This document shows, piece by piece, positions 20,691 to 29,951 of a stretch of 64,000 nucleotides of DNA. How positions within the stretch are numbered: position 1 is the stretch's first letter; every line of letters begins with the position of its first letter. The position numbers were made by a program, and so were the translations under genes. The notes beneath the pieces are model-generated. The model was not told the origin of the DNA, did no database searches, and was given only the letters and a program-made list of their open reading frames with translations. The stretch covers positions 96,223 through 160,222 of the forward strand of contig CAMBZN010000001.1 in NCBI GenBank assembly GCA_945872565.1, given 5' to 3'. Source of the stretch: Chlamydia trachomatis (GTDB taxonomy: Bacteria > Chlamydiota > Chlamydiia > Chlamydiales > 2-12-FULL-49-11).

Positions 20691-21940
20691 AAATACTTTT
20701 TTAACGCTTTAGGGATGTTAAATGAACCATCTGGATTTTGGAAGTTTTCTAAAATAGCCACCATCAACCGAGGCGTTGCAAGTCCAGATCCGTTAATTGT
20801 ATGGACAAAGGTATTTTCATGAGTTTCTTTATCTTTGTAACGGATTTTAGAGCGCCTTGATTGGAAATCAGTGCAATTGGAAACAGAAGAGACCTCATAA
20901 TAGCGACCTTGCCCTGGTAAAAACACCTCTATATCGATTGTTTTGGAAGCTGCAAAGGACATGTCGCCGGTAACAAGGAGCATGTTTCGGTAATGGAGGT
21001 CAAGCTGCACAAGAACTTCTTCAGCAGAGGATAGGATTTGCTGGAACACTTGCTCGCTTTCATCTTGGCTTGTAAATGCAAACAGCTCGATTTTATTGAA
21101 CTGATGAATTCTAATCAATCCGCGCTCATTTTTTCCATGGGCCCCTGCCTCTCGTCTAAAACATGGGGTATAAGCAACTAATTTTTTCGGCAGCTCCTTT
21201 ACATCCATGATCGTATCCATGTAAAGGCCGTTTAAAGCAACTTCTGCGGTAGGAATCAGATAGTGGTCAAAATCTTTGTCCTTCACACGAAATAGTTGAG
21301 AGGCAAATTTTGGCAATTGCCCTGACCCATACATGACCTCTGGATGGACCATGTGAGGTAAAAGTCGCATCTGAAATCCATTTTTCTTGTGGGTATCAAT
21401 CATTAAATTTAGCAATGCCCACTCTAGTTCTGCCCCAAGACCTGTGTAAACAGGAAATCCAGAGCCAGCAATTTTTGCCCCTGCGGCAAAATCAAAAAGC
21501 TTGTTTTGCTCCCCAATTTCTAAATGATTTTTGACAGGAAAATGAAAAGTGGGTTTTTGCCCCACTTGCTTGATGCACTCATTATCGCCCGGATCTTGTG
21601 ATATTTTTACACTTGGATCGGGAAGGTTTGGAAGAACACTAAGGCATGCTTCATAAAGCTCTTTTTGCAGGTCGGTTTTTTCCTCTAGTTCTTTTAAATC
21701 CATTTTAGTGCTTGCAACTTCATGCATAGCCGTGGAAGGATCTTGCCCTTGTTGCTTTTTTGTTCCGATTTCTTTGGATAGGAAATTTAAACGCTCTTTT
21801 ACTCGTTCTAATTTAGATAAGTTTTCTGTATAGCTGTTGTAATGTTGAATGAGTTCACCTAGAGAAATGGAAGAATCTTTAGTGCGAAGTTGCTGTTCAA
21901 TGAGTGCTGGATCTTTTAAAATTTTCTTAATGGGGAGCAT
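20687..21940 (-). CDS. serS: Seryl-tRNA synthetase
   Basis: MLPIKKILKDPALIEQQL...GSGFPVYTGLGAELEWALLNL..., LIPTAEVALNGLYMD, TPCFRREAGAHGKNERGLIRIHQFNKIE, class II motif 3. Confidence 0.97.
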   Translation of the reverse strand: MLPIKKILKDPALIEQQLRTKDSSISLGELIQHYNSYTENLSKLERVKERLNFLSKEIGTKKQQGQDPSTAMHEVASTKMDLKELEEKTDLQKELYEACLSVLPNLPDPSVKISQDPGDNECIKQVGQKPTFHFPVKNHLEIGEQNKLFDFAAGAKIAGSGFPVYTGLGAELEWALLNLMIDTHKKNGFQMRLLPHMVHPEVMYGSGQLPKFASQLFRVKDKDFDHYLIPTAEVALNGLYMDTIMDVKELPKKLVAYTPCFRREAGAHGKNERGLIRIHQFNKIELFAFTSQDESEQVFQQILSSAEEVLVQLDLHYRNMLLVTGDMSFAASKTIDIEVFLPGQGRYYEVSSVSNCTDFQSRRSKIRYKDKETHENTFVHTINGSGLATPRLMVAILENFQNPDGSFNIPKALKKYL

Positions 21941-22089
21941 AGGCCTTTCCTTTGTGTAGTGAAAGGTTGTATGATACTTGATTTTCCATTTTCAAGCAAA
22001 TCCTATAGAGCAGGAGCATGCCCAAATAGATGTTGAAAAAACTAAAGAATTTTGCTATAGTGAATCTTTAACCGCACTGGAAGGAAGAT

Positions 22090-23166
22090 ATGAGCGAGCC
22101 GATGCAAAAATGCAGACAACCTTTAATCTTAAGGTACCACCGTCTGCTTGAAGTCTTTTCAAAATCTGATGATATTAGAGACTTTTATCTTGATAAGATG
22201 GAAGGTTTTTTGGTCTATTTTGATTTAGACAAAGGGGAGGAGGAGCTTAATCTTGCTGAGGAGGAGTTAAAAACCAATTCCGACAGATATTGTGCAATCC
22301 CAAAACTTACCTATTACGAAACACGTAAATTTATGGAAGGTTTTGTTACGGAAAAAGTGTACGATATTGATACTAAAGAAAAATTACTTGAAATCATTAG
22401 TTCACGTGGTGCAAGAGAAAATTTCTTGGAATTTGTCTATGATCATTTGACAGAGCTGGATAAATGGCAGCAATACTATCAGGAGAGGTCAAGGGTTCGT
22501 ATTATTGAATTTTTAAGAGATAATGAAGTGGTGTTTGTGTTTGAAGAAGACTTGGAATTTCCTACTCCTTTGATTGAGAAGTTAAAAGAGCTAAAATTCA
22601 TTCCAAGGGTTGCCAAAGATGTTGCCTCTGCACGAGACATAATGGAGGCAAGGGCAAAAATGTATTATTCAAGTGATGCCTTAAACCCCCGACCTAAAAG
22701 GGGAAGGCCGCCAAAGTTACAGGCAAAAGAAGAGCTTGAACCAGATCTTGCTGATGATTTTTATACAACGATTCCTCCAGCGATAAGGCCGTTTGTTTTT
22801 TCGCCAGAATTTAGTAATGCAGCAGCGATGTTCTCTTCAAGATTTGATTCAGAAGAGAAGTTACTTGCTAGCATGAAAGGGACCACCAAGCAACCAGTGG
22901 ATACAAAACTTCATGCACTTTCACAAAGATTAGAGTCTTTAAGGCAAATTTCTGACCGATTGAAAACCATGGATATTGAAACTGCAGATCTTTCTAAAAA
23001 GGGGATTTTTGTTGATGATGAGAAAGAATCTAAGGATCTTTCATCGTTGCTGCAAGGGGTAATTCCCAAGTTAAAACCGAAAAAATCATTAAAAGAACGT
23101 GCTATGGAATCAAAAGAGAAGATGAAGGAAGTTACCCGCATTAAAACTTCTCGCAATGACGATTAA
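22090..23166 (+). CDS. UPF0158-like conserved protein with AT-hook motif
   Basis: N-terminal FLVYFDLDKGEEELNLAEEELKTNSDRYCAIPKLTYYETRKFMEGFV...FLEFVYDHLTELDKW resembles the UPF0158 family; NPRPKRGRPPKLQ AT-hook. Confidence 0.65.
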   Translation: MSEPMQKCRQPLILRYHRLLEVFSKSDDIRDFYLDKMEGFLVYFDLDKGEEELNLAEEELKTNSDRYCAIPKLTYYETRKFMEGFVTEKVYDIDTKEKLLEIISSRGARENFLEFVYDHLTELDKWQQYYQERSRVRIIEFLRDNEVVFVFEEDLEFPTPLIEKLKELKFIPRVAKDVASARDIMEARAKMYYSSDALNPRPKRGRPPKLQAKEELEPDLADDFYTTIPPAIRPFVFSPEFSNAAAMFSSRFDSEEKLLASMKGTTKQPVDTKLHALSQRLESLRQISDRLKTMDIETADLSKKGIFVDDEKESKDLSSLLQGVIPKLKPKKSLKERAMESKEKMKEVTRIKTSRNDD

Positions 23167-23232
23167 CCAGCTTATATCCGCATTGCCCTTCTAGTTGGAG
23201 GCCTACATGTCGGGGTCAACAGGTGAGGGTTG

Positions 23233-24294
23233 TCAATTCATAGCTGTCCAATCAACGTCACCATGCTTTTGTCTATCGATAATCACTCTAGTTCCTATAT
23301 AAGTTGTATCACTTCTAGTCTTATTTTGGAAATCAAAAAATGGATTAGGTTCTGGACGCGTATAAAAAACATCAGCTAAAGCCATATGCTTGTTCATTAT
23401 ACGATCATCCTCTTCACCGCCGATGATAGTGTTATCCGTGCCCATTGTTTTATGCCAGTGCGTAGCAGTTACTGGAGGATGTTGATGGCCTACTGTCTTA
23501 AGGAAGAAAGAGGTGATATTTCTTAGCGCTGTTCGATTTGAACCCTCAAGATTACCAGAAAACACTTCGTCCATTGTGCTAAAGGTATGTGCAGCTACAA
23601 GGGGAATTATTAATTCACTGTTTTCTTGAAGAAGCGCTGCTTTTGCATCACAAACAACTTTTCCTCCGAATGAAAGACCAATGAATGTAATATTAGTATA
23701 ACCTTCCTTTTGCGCTCGTTTATATATTTCTATTACGTCAGAGACGTTTTGGCGATGAGTACCAAAACTGCCCTCACTAGGGCCTGTTCCTCTGTATGCA
23801 AACCACAAAATGTCATGGCTATTAAAGGGCTGTCCATCCCATGCAAACCGAAAGGAATCAGCTAGATATGGACGCTCGCAGTTGCCACCGCAATAGATCA
23901 CAAGAGGTCGCTCTGATATTTTCTGATTTTTATTTTCTGTATTTTCTTGAAAAATTCCATGCAGAGTAACGTTGTCTTTTGTTGTATGCTTTACATTAAG
24001 ATCGGATATATAGCAAGTGGTGTTGGAAGGTAGATAAGAGTAAAATTGATTATTTACTGGCAAAATCATTGTTTTTAGGCCAATATTTCCATAGGCAATT
24101 ACAATTGCAAATACTCCTACTATTAACAATGGGACAGCGACAAATAATGGGGCAATAAAAAAAGCTACTACCATAATAACTATTGCTAAAGTGGTTCCTA
24201 TGATTGCTCCATAAAAAGCCGGAGTAAATTCGCCCTTTACCAATACCCTCATCTCTTGGGGGGCAAAAGGACTGGTAGTTGATTGTAGCACCAT
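23233..24294 (-). CDS. Inc-like membrane-anchored alpha/beta hydrolase
   Basis: Two adjacent hydrophobic segments (GAIIGTTLAIVIMVVAFFIAPLFVAVPLLIVGVFAIVIAYG), then a hydrolase-like domain with ITFIGLSFGGKVV (GxSxG elbow). Confidence 0.72.
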   Translation of the reverse strand: MVLQSTTSPFAPQEMRVLVKGEFTPAFYGAIIGTTLAIVIMVVAFFIAPLFVAVPLLIVGVFAIVIAYGNIGLKTMILPVNNQFYSYLPSNTTCYISDLNVKHTTKDNVTLHGIFQENTENKNQKISERPLVIYCGGNCERPYLADSFRFAWDGQPFNSHDILWFAYRGTGPSEGSFGTHRQNVSDVIEIYKRAQKEGYTNITFIGLSFGGKVVCDAKAALLQENSELIIPLVAAHTFSTMDEVFSGNLEGSNRTALRNITSFFLKTVGHQHPPVTATHWHKTMGTDNTIIGGEEDDRIMNKHMALADVFYTRPEPNPFFDFQNKTRSDTTYIGTRVIIDRQKHGDVDWTAMN

Positions 24295-24364
24295 CGTTTA
24301 TCCATTGTTAAAATAATATAAATATTACATTAACAAAAAGTTAAAATCAATACTTATTTTCAGA

Positions 24365-25141
24365 TTAATCGAAAAAAATAGCTTTTGAAATTTTTTCTTG
24401 ATAGGCTATGGACAGGGGTACTTCAATGCCCTGTTTTTCTAAATGGTCGCCTATTGTTTTGAGGGCAACATCAGGGGCGTTGCACTCTGAAGAAAGGTGA
24501 GCAAGGTAGATATGTTTTAGATCGTTGTGAGCGATTTTTTCGATCAGTTCAGCGCATGCTTTGTTAGAGAGGTGGCCTTGTCTTCCTAAAACTCGTTTTT
24601 TGTAGATAAGGGGGCGGGCGCAGGCATGGACCATAGCCTCCTCATGGTTTGCTTCGATAAGAAGGTAGTTACAATTCTGTAGGTGATGGGCCACAAGGTT
24701 TGAGGCAAATCCAAGGTCTGTGCAGATGCCCACTTTAATGTTATCAAATGTAAGGGTGAAAGCAACAGGGTCAAGGGTGTCGTGTTGGATGCTAAATGGT
24801 TGGATTTCAATATCGCCGAATGTGAAGGGTTCCCCAGTTGAGAAGATTTTAAAGTTCGGGCGCGTGTCGATCATCAAGCAGATTGCTTTTGCAGTGTCTG
24901 CGTTACAAAGGATGGGAAGGGAGGTATGTTTTGCAATTTGTTCTAGCCCTTTGATGTGATCGCTATGTTCATGAGAAATAACAATGCCATCAATGTCATC
25001 AAGAGTCAGATCTATTTCGGCAAGTTTTTCATGGATTTTTGACAAAGAAATGCCGGCATCGAACAATAATTTTGTTTTTTTAGATCCAACATAGATAAGA
25101 TTCCCTTCAGATCCTGATGAAAGTGGACATATTCCTCTCAA
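24365..25141 (-). CDS. MBL-fold metallohydrolase (YycJ/WalJ-like)
   Basis: CPLSSGSEGNLIYVGSKKTKLLFDAGIS, VISHEHSDHIKGL, LIEANHEE, YLAHLSSECN. Confidence 0.9.
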   Translation of the reverse strand: MRGICPLSSGSEGNLIYVGSKKTKLLFDAGISLSKIHEKLAEIDLTLDDIDGIVISHEHSDHIKGLEQIAKHTSLPILCNADTAKAICLMIDTRPNFKIFSTGEPFTFGDIEIQPFSIQHDTLDPVAFTLTFDNIKVGICTDLGFASNLVAHHLQNCNYLLIEANHEEAMVHACARPLIYKKRVLGRQGHLSNKACAELIEKIAHNDLKHIYLAHLSSECNAPDVALKTIGDHLEKQGIEVPLSIAYQEKISKAIFFD

Positions 25142-25200
25142 TTGTTCCTCTCCTACAATGAATATAGTATCTAAATACAGTGTATGCTATATTGCAGTTT

Positions 25201-27567
25201 ATGAAAAGGGCCATTCGTACACCTAAAAAAACCGTGAAAAAACAAGAGCCGCATCCTGAAGCGCGGGGTGTATTTGTGATTGTATTTAGCCTATTTATTT
25301 TTCTTTGTCTCTTTACATTTGTCGATGCCCATCATGAGCGAAATATGTTTGGAATAACAGGGCATCTTGCAGCGTTTTCACTCCATTATTTGTTTGGTCT
25401 GGGCAGTTATATTCTTGTTGGGTTTATGACTTTTTTTGGCTATCAATTTTTGCGTAATAAAGATGCAAAAAATCTTGCATTGAAAACAAGTTATTTATCC
25501 CTTCACCTGTTTTCAGTGTGTATTTTACTGAATTTATTTGCCGAGACAAGGTGGCTTGATTTTTCCCCCCTTTATGAAAGGGTCTATTCAGAGTCAGTAA
25601 CCATTAAAGCTGCAATGCCAGTAAAGTATACTCGTTATAATTTGGGGGGTGTACCGTTTTATTTTCTTTACAAGGATTTGCTCAATTTTAACTTGCAGCA
25701 TTTGCTTAGTGATGTGGGGGTGTTGCTCACTTTTTTTAACCTTGCAATCATTGGGTTTGTTTTTCTAACAGATTTAAGTTTTGTGAAAATCACTAGAAAT
25801 ATTTTGGGCGTTTTTCCGGCAATTTCCAGTACCCTTGTGCTTATGTTAAGAAAATTGCTGCTTCTTATGCGCAAGTTTTCTTTTTTACAGGTAAAAAACA
25901 CAAGGCAGGGGAAAAATGCGCCCCTTGCGGCATCGGTATTTCCTCCCTATACCACTTTTTCACAAAGGGATAGGAGGGAGCCTAAGAGAGCGGAAAAAAA
26001 AGAATTAAAAATGCTTCCCCAGCCAAAAAAGCAACAAATTATTCAGAGTCATTCTTTTGCTACAGATACGAAAGTAGAGTTTGCAAAGCAAAATAAGGCG
26101 CCGGTTGGAAAAATAAAGGAGTCTAATTATAATCTTCCACCTCTTGATTTATTATCAAATACTGCAGAGGTAGATCAAACAGGGTTGAAAAAGGAGCTTC
26201 AGGAAAAGGCGCAAATTTTAGAAGAGACCCTTGCAAGTTTTTCCATCGAGGCAAAAGTAGGGCTCATTCATTCGGGGCCAACAATTACTTCTTTTGAGGT
26301 GCATCCCGCAATTGGGGTAAAGGTACAGAAAATCAAGGCACTTGAAAATGATATTGCCTTGAATTTACAGGCAAGGTCCATTCGTATTATTGCACCTATT
26401 CCAGGCAAGGCAGCAGTGGGTGTAGAGATTCCCTCCTCTATTCCCCAAGAGGTGGGTTTTAAGGATATGTTGAATTCTTATAGAAGTTTGCCGGCAAAGC
26501 ATCATATTCCTGTGCTGCTTGGTAAAACAGTGCGTGGGGAAGATGTGATGTGTGATTTAACAAAAATGCCCCATTGTATTATTGCCGGTGCTACAGGTTC
26601 TGGAAAGTCAGTTTGTATCAACACAATGATCATGTCTATTTTAATGAATTCTACCCCTGAAAAGGTTAAGTTGTTGCTCATAGATCCGAAAAAAGTGGAA
26701 CTTACTTTTTTTGCAAAAATTCCTCATTTAATTGCCCCTGTTATTACTGAACCTGAGGGGGCATATGCAGCGCTTAAGTGGATAGTAAAAGAGATGAAAA
26801 TGCGCTATGAGATGCTAAAGCGTCTTGGGGTGAGAAATATTCATGCTTTTAATAAGAGGAAGATTGATAAGGAGTTTGAAGCGACTTTAGAGATGGAAAT
26901 TCCTAAAGAGATGTATTTTTTAGTGGCAATCATCGATGAGTTTGCAGATTTGATGATGACCTCTTCTTCGGACCTAGAAACCCCTATTGCTAGAATTGCT
27001 CAGATGGCACGGGCTGTGGGCATTCATTTAGTGATTGCAACGCAAAGGCCATCAAGAGAGGTGATCACAGGTCTTATCAAAGCAAATTTCCCTACTAGGA
27101 TTGCGTTTAAAGTCTCTTCGCGTATCAACTCACAGATCATTCTGGATGAAAATGGGGCAGAGAGCTTGCTTGGAAACGGAGACATGCTATTTTTAGCCCC
27201 TGGTACTGCAGAGCTTTTGAGATGTCAGGGGGTTTATGTGTGCGATGAAGACATTAAAAAAGTTGTTTCCCACATTCAAGAGCGTTTTCCCACCAATTAT
27301 TTATTTGAATCTTTTGATGACGTTTCTTCTGATGATAGTTTAATTGCGGACAAAGAAGAGAATGTTGACCCAATGTATGCAAAAGCGTTAGAGATTGTTT
27401 TAACATTTAAAACTGCCTCTACCACATTTTTACAAAGAAAGTTGAAAATTGGGTATGCAAGGGCAGCGTCGTTAATAGATTTACTCGAGGGTAATGGGGT
27501 AATTAGCGCTGCAGACGGTAGTCGTCCGAGAAGAATTCTTCGTGATGAAATCGATGGCTCTATGTAA
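25201..27567 (+). CDS. ftsK: DNA translocase FtsK/SpoIIIE
   Basis: TM N-terminus; MPHCIIAGATGSGKSVCINTMI Walker A; LLIDPKKVELTFF; HLVIATQRPSREVITGLIKANFPTRIAFKV; C-terminal gamma winged helix. Confidence 0.96.
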   Translation: MKRAIRTPKKTVKKQEPHPEARGVFVIVFSLFIFLCLFTFVDAHHERNMFGITGHLAAFSLHYLFGLGSYILVGFMTFFGYQFLRNKDAKNLALKTSYLSLHLFSVCILLNLFAETRWLDFSPLYERVYSESVTIKAAMPVKYTRYNLGGVPFYFLYKDLLNFNLQHLLSDVGVLLTFFNLAIIGFVFLTDLSFVKITRNILGVFPAISSTLVLMLRKLLLLMRKFSFLQVKNTRQGKNAPLAASVFPPYTTFSQRDRREPKRAEKKELKMLPQPKKQQIIQSHSFATDTKVEFAKQNKAPVGKIKESNYNLPPLDLLSNTAEVDQTGLKKELQEKAQILEETLASFSIEAKVGLIHSGPTITSFEVHPAIGVKVQKIKALENDIALNLQARSIRIIAPIPGKAAVGVEIPSSIPQEVGFKDMLNSYRSLPAKHHIPVLLGKTVRGEDVMCDLTKMPHCIIAGATGSGKSVCINTMIMSILMNSTPEKVKLLLIDPKKVELTFFAKIPHLIAPVITEPEGAYAALKWIVKEMKMRYEMLKRLGVRNIHAFNKRKIDKEFEATLEMEIPKEMYFLVAIIDEFADLMMTSSSDLETPIARIAQMARAVGIHLVIATQRPSREVITGLIKANFPTRIAFKVSSRINSQIILDENGAESLLGNGDMLFLAPGTAELLRCQGVYVCDEDIKKVVSHIQERFPTNYLFESFDDVSSDDSLIADKEENVDPMYAKALEIVLTFKTASTTFLQRKLKIGYARAASLIDLLEGNGVISAADGSRPRRILRDEIDGSM

Positions 27568-27592
27568 ATTTATAATGAAAAGACATAAAAAA

Positions 27593-27619
27593 AGACAAGA
27601 GCTTTTTGAGCCCTTGTCT
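27593..27619 (-). terminator. Hairpin between convergent ftsK and the 27660-28430 gene
   Basis: AGACAAG...CTTGTCT inverted repeat; T-rich tract (CTTTTTTTATG) follows on the minus strand. Confidence 0.55.
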
Positions 27620-27659
27620 CTTTATCCTGAAAATTTTTAACGATCTTTTGTTCTTTAGA

Positions 27660-28430
27660 CTAAAAATCCTCGCCTTCAAGAATTGTACCAGGCGGCAGAA
27701 AAGAATCTTCATCAGAAATAGGAGCAGGAGTAGGAGCAGCTCTAAGTCCATTGAATTCAGCTAGATTATCTTTAGCATGATTTAATCTTTCTTTGATTTT
27801 AACTCGTTCTCCTTTTATGCGGTCTAAAGATGCTCCTAAGTCATATTGTTTTTTGTAATCTGCTTCATGTAAAAAATCTACTTCAACATCAAGAATGAAA
27901 TTATCTAGAGTTTTTAATTCCTTTTCAATTTCTCTGATTTTTTTCTTTAATTCCCTTTCTGCTTTTTTGACTTGAGCACGAGCAGGAGCAGGAGCAGGTT
28001 TACCTTCTTCTAGCAACTGCGTAGCTATTAAGAGCTCACCAAAAGCAGATTTTAAGGGAAGCTTAGCTGAATTCACTTGATTAATATAATCGTCAGTTGA
28101 ATAGCTTGTACGTTCCCTTTCTAACGAAATTAAATTTTTTAGTGTCTTTTCTATCGTGCTTTCGTATTGTTTTTCTGCTTTTTTGACTACTGCAGGCTGG
28201 CGGCTTACTGCATAATCAATGGCAAAAGGTATACATACAAAAACAACGTTAGCTAAGGCGTATAAACCCATATATAGAACCTGAAAAAAACTTGTTAAAA
28301 GGTCATTCCCTTGATTAAGAGCTTTACTGCTTAACATGTGTGGATTTAGTTCATGAAACTTCTTCTTTGCGGGACTTGCCACCACTGAAATTGCTCTACC
28401 TAATGCTACTGATGTTGTTGCTCCTGACAT
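27660..28430 (-). CDS. Hypothetical membrane-anchored coiled-coil protein
   Basis: Hydrophobic FFQVLYMGLYALANVVFVCIPFAIDYAV followed by charged helical regions and PAPAPARA/PTPAP linkers. Confidence 0.65.
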   Translation of the reverse strand: MSGATTSVALGRAISVVASPAKKKFHELNPHMLSSKALNQGNDLLTSFFQVLYMGLYALANVVFVCIPFAIDYAVSRQPAVVKKAEKQYESTIEKTLKNLISLERERTSYSTDDYINQVNSAKLPLKSAFGELLIATQLLEEGKPAPAPARAQVKKAERELKKKIREIEKELKTLDNFILDVEVDFLHEADYKKQYDLGASLDRIKGERVKIKERLNHAKDNLAEFNGLRAAPTPAPISDEDSFLPPGTILEGEDF

Positions 28431-28764
28431 AATGACTCCTTTTTTTAATTATTAAACTTATTTTTTTTCCGATAGTTTAATTATAACATTAGTTAAAGAT
28501 TATTTTAAAGCTTTTTCTTAGAAGATAGGGCTAAAACCCTATCCCCAATTAGCCCCTTGGCACCCACAAAGCGATATTTTTTTGATTGATCCATCAATTT
28601 TGCTTCTCTAATAGATTAGTTATCAGTAATTTAGGAATCTTTTAACAATTAGGTCAACTGCATGATTAGACTTAAAGCATTTATAATCAAAAAAATACAA
28701 TTTTTACGCATATTAGTTAATCGAGATTAAAATTTTTAGTCGAAAAGCGGCTATCATTTATCAT

Positions 28765-29787
28765 TTGGACGTGGAAAAAATTCTGCGGCGGGGGTATAAT
28801 CGAGCTATAATAAATAATCATAATGATGTTTTACAATCTTTGATAATTTTGCAGTTAAAAGGGGAAATTGAACAAATGCGACCAGCAAATCCCATAGAGC
28901 CTGGAGCTCTTTTTTATCGAATAGAAAGGCTTCTTTTATCGAAAAATGGAGAAGATAAGTGTCTAGGATCGATATTTATCGTTTTATACATAATTGCATG
29001 TTTGACTATCATCTTTCTTGTGATAGATCTGACTATATATCATCGTGAAATTACTAGATACAAACGTGAAAAGGGTAAGTTAGCTTCTGAAAACAAACTT
29101 TTAGATGATGTTCTAGGCACAAAACCTGCAGACAGCCGTAGAGTTAGAGCAGATATTAGTGAATTTGCTAGTCGTTGGGGCTTGATAGACACATGTTTGG
29201 ACCATCCAATTCTAACAAAAGTGCCAATTCGTACAATGGTAGATATTGGCTGTGGAAAAGGTCTTGCAATCAAACATGCTCTTGGTAAAATGCCTCAAAT
29301 AGAAAAAATACAGGGATTTGACGTCAGTTCAGGTGCAATTGATCTGGCTAAAGGGGCTTTTCCCGGGGAAGAAGCTAGAGTTGAACTAAAAGTTGCAGAC
29401 ATTGAGAATCTACAAACATTTGGTGCAAAGGGGGGAGTGGATCTTGTGGTTTGTACAGATGTACTGCAATACCTTTCTCCACTTCAAATGTTAAAAGCTC
29501 TTAACAAAATTAGTAGATGTGTATCAAAAAATGGTTTTTTTATAGGATCCTTGCTAGTTTCTGAAAGTTTTTACCCTATAGACTATTGTACATTATATAC
29601 CACTTTTTATCCTGAAAATTATATACGAGAAATTTTAGCTCTTTTTGGGTTTTCTATGATTGAAGTAATGCAAGAATCAGAATGGCTAAAATCTGGACGG
29701 GAATGTAAGTATTCATTTATAGCTCAAAAAACAAGCCCAGTTTCATCCGTTGTAAAACCACTTTCTCTTGAGTTATATAGTCATTGA
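28765..29787 (+). CDS. Membrane-anchored class I SAM-dependent methyltransferase
   Basis: TM FIVLYIIACLTIIFLVIDLTIY; then IRTMVDIGCGKGLAIKHALGKM...GFDVSSGAIDLAKG...VDLVVCTDVLQYLSPLQMLKAL; TTG start as listed, alternative GTG downstream. Confidence 0.8.
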   Translation: MDVEKILRRGYNRAIINNHNDVLQSLIILQLKGEIEQMRPANPIEPGALFYRIERLLLSKNGEDKCLGSIFIVLYIIACLTIIFLVIDLTIYHREITRYKREKGKLASENKLLDDVLGTKPADSRRVRADISEFASRWGLIDTCLDHPILTKVPIRTMVDIGCGKGLAIKHALGKMPQIEKIQGFDVSSGAIDLAKGAFPGEEARVELKVADIENLQTFGAKGGVDLVVCTDVLQYLSPLQMLKALNKISRCVSKNGFFIGSLLVSESFYPIDYCTLYTTFYPENYIREILALFGFSMIEVMQESEWLKSGRECKYSFIAQKTSPVSSVVKPLSLELYSH

Positions 29788-29822
29788 ACCTGAATTTAAA
29801 TATTTATGGGTAAATGAAAATG

Positions 29823-29896
29823 GGCGATAGACGGGAATCGAACCCGCGACCCTCGGTACCACAAACCGATGCTCTAACCCCTGAGCTACTATCGCC
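29823..29896 (-). tRNA. tRNA-His (anticodon GTG), CCA end not fully encoded
   Basis: Minus strand G-1 GCGATAG TA GCTC...GAGC A TCGGT TTGTGGT ACCGA...GCGGG TTCGATT CCCGT CTATCGC C; G-1:C73 pair present. Confidence 0.95.
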
Positions 29897-29951
29897 ACAA
29901 TAGATCAAATAGTGTATCGACGATCAACGATTATGTCAATAGTCAAAATCA

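Noticed and set aside
28524-28543. Hairpin GATAGGG-CTAAAA-CCCTATC in the intergenic region
   Set aside because: Short stem, no T tract on either strand and located between divergent genes; function cannot be supported.
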